Shown here: one piece after another, positions 61,431-64,000 of the stretch
Layout of the letters: every line of letters starts with the position of its first letter
Numbering within the stretch: position 1 is the first letter of the stretch
Assembly: GCF_012489685.1 (NCBI RefSeq)
Contig: NC_080043.1
Coordinates: forward strand, 11,526,223 to 11,590,222
DNA: 64,000 nt
Reading direction: 5' to 3'
Origin: Lotus japonicus
Taxonomy: Eukaryota; Streptophyta; Magnoliopsida; Fabales; Fabaceae
Translations under genes and position numbers: made by a program
The notes under the pieces: model-generated
Database searches by the model: none
What the model saw: only the letters and a program-made list of their open reading frames with translations
Told to the model about the DNA's origin: nothing

Positions 61431-62656
61431 AAGAGGGGGAGATTGTAAGATCAAGTTTTGATCTAGTAGTACAACTCTATGTTTTGATGATTACAAGTTA
61501 ACCTTTTGATATGAACAATTGTGGTACTCTAACGTGTTTTTCTGAGTGTGCTATTTACAGGCTCTGACCTCAACTCAATCTCACACAAATCAGAAGCACT
61601 GTGTATAAAGGGTAACCCAAGCAACGCTTTCGCATTCACCATGTTCAGTATGAACAGTGGAAAAGCTTTAGAAGTTCTGAAGCTATACAAACTCTGATGT
61701 GGACTCAGTCGCTAGAAGCTCTGAAGATCCAGAAGTTCTGATAACCAAGAAACACTGAAGGTTCAGATGTTCTGATGGTGTAGAAGACTCTGAAGATCCA
61801 GAAGCTGAATAGTGGAAACTCTGAAGTCCAGAAGCAAGAAACTCTGAAGGCCATGTTCTTCCCTCTGAGTTCAGAATCAGAAGATACAATGGTCAGAGGA
61901 TCTGTGCTTTCCCTCTGACTCTGATCAACCGGCTTCACAAGTTCCAATATGAAGTATTTCCTTGATCAGAAGTCTCCTAGGTTAAAAGGTCAAGTCGCTA
62001 TCCAAGTACAAAAGCAAGTGTACCTTCCTGACGACCTACCTAACGTTCTCAGCCACAGCAGAAGCTGGATTTTCCAGAACTGCCCTCCAACGGTAGCATT
62101 TCCCATGCAACGCTCAACCCTAATCCTTGGAGTATATATAGAGGCTGAAGATTGAAAGAAGCGGCGAGTAAGAAAGAAATACACACGCGCAAGACATATT
62201 CAAAATATTCTAAGCTTTCTTTCATCTGAAATTCATTGAGTTTACAATTAGCTTTTTAGAAGCAAATCTCTTGTAAACAATTCTTTGATAAACAGTTTGT
62301 TTAGTTCCTTTAGGAGATCAAGGTTGATCGGATCCTAGAGAAGACTAAGAGAGTGAATCTTAGTGTGAGCTAAGTCAGTGTAATTGTTAGTCACTTGTAG
62401 GTTTCAAGTGCAGTTGTAACTCTTACCTGATTAGTGGATTGCCTTCATTCTAAGAAGGAAGAAATCACCTTAACGGGTGGACTGGAGTAGCTTGAGTGAT
62501 TTATCAAGTGAACCAGGATAAAATCCTTGTGTGCTTTTCTATCTCTTATCTTTAGCACTTAAGTTCTCTAAAGATTTGTCAAAATCTTTAAGGTGGAAGT
62601 TTTGTTCTGAAAACGTTATTCAAACCCCCCCCTTTCTACCGTTTTTCATACCTTCA
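61431..62656 (+). mobile_element. Polypurine tract and LTR of Sirevirus-like copia element B
   Basis: The LTR runs from TGTAAGATCAAG (61444) to ACCTTCA (62656), about 1.2 kb, followed by the canonical primer site TGGTATCAGAGC (62659-62670). It contains many diverged copies of a GAAG-TCTGA type motif (61670-61880). Immediately to its left is AAGAGGGGGAGAT, a polypurine tract, which normally lies before a 3' LTR rather than a 5' LTR. Confidence 0.8.
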
Positions 62657-62728
62657 ATTGGTATCAGAGCGCAAGTTCTGATTACCACACCTAACAGTGT
62701 TCAGTGATCCGGGCCGGTGTGAAAAACA

Positions 62729-64000
62729 ATGGCTGCCACCACCAGTGAAACTCAAAGAGATGGTTACAACGCAAAGCCTCCTATGTTCGATGGTCAAAGG
62801 TTCGAATATTGGAAAGATAGACTGGAAAGTTTCTTTCTGGGTTTCGATGCAGATCTCTGGGATATTATTGTGGATGGCTATGAGCGTCCAGTTGATGCAG
62901 ATGGCAAGAAGATCCCAAGGTCAGAGATGACTGCAGATCAAAAGAAGCTGTACTCACAACATCACAAAGCAAGAGCAATTCTTCTAAGTGCTATTTCCTA
63001 TGAGGAGTACCAGAAGATTACAGATCGTGAGTTTGCTAAAGGCATTTTTGAATCTCTGAAGATGTCTCATGAAGGAAACAAGAAAGTCAAAGAATCAAAG
63101 GCATTGTCTTTGATCCAAAAGTATGAATCCTTCATCATGGAGCCAAATGAGTCCATTGAAGAAATGTTCTCCAGATTTCAATTGCTTGTAGCTGGCATAC
63201 GACCTCTCAACAAGAGCTACACAACAAAAGATCATGTCATAAGGGTCATCAGGTGTCTTCCTGAAAGTTGGATGCCTTTGGTGACTTCAATAGAGCTCAC
63301 GAGAGACGTTGAGAATATGAGTTTAGAAGAACTCATCAGCATTTTGAAATGCCATGAGCTGAAACGCTCAGAGATGCAAGATCTGAGGAAAAAGTCCATA
63401 GCCTTGAAATCCAAATCTGAAAAGGCTAAGGTTGAGAAGTCAAAGGCTCTTCAAGCTGAAGAAGAAGAATCTGAAGAAGCATCAGAAGATTCTGATGACG
63501 ATGAGCTGACTCTGATCTCCAAGAGACTCAACCGCATCTGGAAGCACAGGCAGAGCAAGTTCAAAGGCTCTGGAAAGGCAAAAGGAAAGTATGAGTCCTC
63601 AGGCCAGAAGAAGTCTTCAATCAAGGAAGTCACATGTTTTGAGTGCAAAGAATCTGGGCACTACAAAAGTGATTGTCCAAAGTTGAAGAAAGACAAGAAG
63701 CCAAAGAAGCACTTCAAGACGAAGAAGAGTCTGATGGTGACATTTGATGAATCAGAGTCAGAGGATGTTGACTCTGATGGTGAAGTCCAAGGACTCATGG
63801 CAATTGTCAAAGACAAGGAAGCAGAGTCAAAGGAAGCTGTTGACTCTGACTCAGAATCAAAAGGAGATCCTAACTCAGACGATGAAAATGAGGTATTTGC
63901 TTCTTTCTCTACCTCTGAACTGAAACATGCTTTGTCTGATATCATGGATAAGTATAACTCTTTATTGTCTAAGCATAAAAAGTTGAAAAAGAACTTATCT
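62729..64000 (+). CDS. gag: Gag (start of Gag-Pol) of Sirevirus-like copia element B, open to window end
   Basis: ATG at 62729 (MAATTSETQRDGYNAKPPMF); 424 codons without a stop to base 64000, so the frame is partial only because the window ends. Order: UBN2-type N-terminal domain (FDGQRFEYWKDRLESFF, CLPESWMPLVTSIELTRD), a Lys/Glu-rich linker, then a CCHC zinc knuckle (CFECKESGHYKSDC, first Cys at residue 303) for RNA packaging. Acidic Ser/Asp-rich sequence and a heptad-rich segment (LSDIMDKYNSLLSKHKKLK) follow. The long Gag past the knuckle fits Sireviruses, common in legumes. The clean frame and intact LTR-primer junction suggest a young, possibly complete copy continuing to the right. Confidence 0.9.
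   Translation, partial: MAATTSETQRDGYNAKPPMFDGQRFEYWKDRLESFFLGFDADLWDIIVDGYERPVDADGKKIPRSEMTADQKKLYSQHHKARAILLSAISYEEYQKITDREFAKGIFESLKMSHEGNKKVKESKALSLIQKYESFIMEPNESIEEMFSRFQLLVAGIRPLNKSYTTKDHVIRVIRCLPESWMPLVTSIELTRDVENMSLEELISILKCHELKRSEMQDLRKKSIALKSKSEKAKVEKSKALQAEEEESEEASEDSDDDELTLISKRLNRIWKHRQSKFKGSGKAKGKYESSGQKKSSIKEVTCFECKESGHYKSDCPKLKKDKKPKKHFKTKKSLMVTFDESESEDVDSDGEVQGLMAIVKDKEAESKEAVDSDSESKGDPNSDDENEVFASFSTSELKHALSDIMDKYNSLLSKHKKLKKNLS

Noticed and set aside
1..64000. CRISPR arrays, operons or bacterial-type systems
   Set aside because: Introns, an intron-containing nuclear tRNA and plant transposons show this is plant nuclear DNA; no spacer-repeat arrays were seen.

Overview
This window is plant nuclear DNA. 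Genes have several introns and lie far apart in AT-rich DNA, there is an intron-containing tRNA-Tyr, and copia, LINE, SINE, MULE, hAT, CACTA and MITE sequences are all present. Protein style and repeat families suggest a legume, possibly Lotus-like; the species is a guess.

Layout. 1-5.5 kb is repeat-rich and holds a 5'-truncated dead LINE (1266-3895). 6.2-12.2 kb (+) is an eight-exon CDK-type kinase with an N-terminal MGC acylation motif. 12.6-13.8 kb is a Mutator-like element with a plastid 16S rRNA fragment inside. 14.8-16.0 kb (-) is an F-box/DUF295 gene with one frameshift, followed by a ~480-bp tandem array (16.4-18.9 kb) broken by a Stowaway MITE. A complete hAT-like element (21.06-21.96 kb) ends just upstream of an intronless CIPK gene (22.1-23.4 kb, +) whose first codons are out of frame with the kinase. 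A second Mutator-like element spans 24.6-25.7 kb. 27-31 kb holds tRNA-Tyr, two SINEs and a poly-A retroposon. 31.1-35.9 kb (-) is the TATA-binding protein gene, with nine coding exons, a GC-AG intron and a stop codon that appears split by an intron. 36.9-38.0 kb is a LINE remnant interrupted by a CACTA-like element with organelle-like cargo. 39.4-42.2 kb (-) is a second intronless CIPK with a spliced, uORF-bearing leader. 44.6-47.7 kb (-) is a secreted two-domain saposin-like protein. 50.4-53.0 kb (-) is a two-exon WEB/DUF827 coiled-coil protein with a SINE in its intron. 56.3-57.4 kb is a short copia/TRIM-like LTR element. 58.4-59.7 kb (-) is a broken F-box-associated-domain gene. From 59.7 kb to the end are two copia elements; the second is Sirevirus-like with gag open to the window edge.

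The host genes do not form an operon-like unit. Three are Ser/Thr kinases (one CDK-like, two calcium/CBL-linked CIPKs); the others act in transcription initiation, ubiquitin ligase recognition, vacuolar/lysosomal lipid handling and cytoskeleton- or chloroplast-movement-type coiled-coil functions. The most unusual content is in the transposons: two Mutator-like elements with intact 9-bp target duplications, one carrying plastid rRNA, and a CACTA-like element with foreign-looking cargo.
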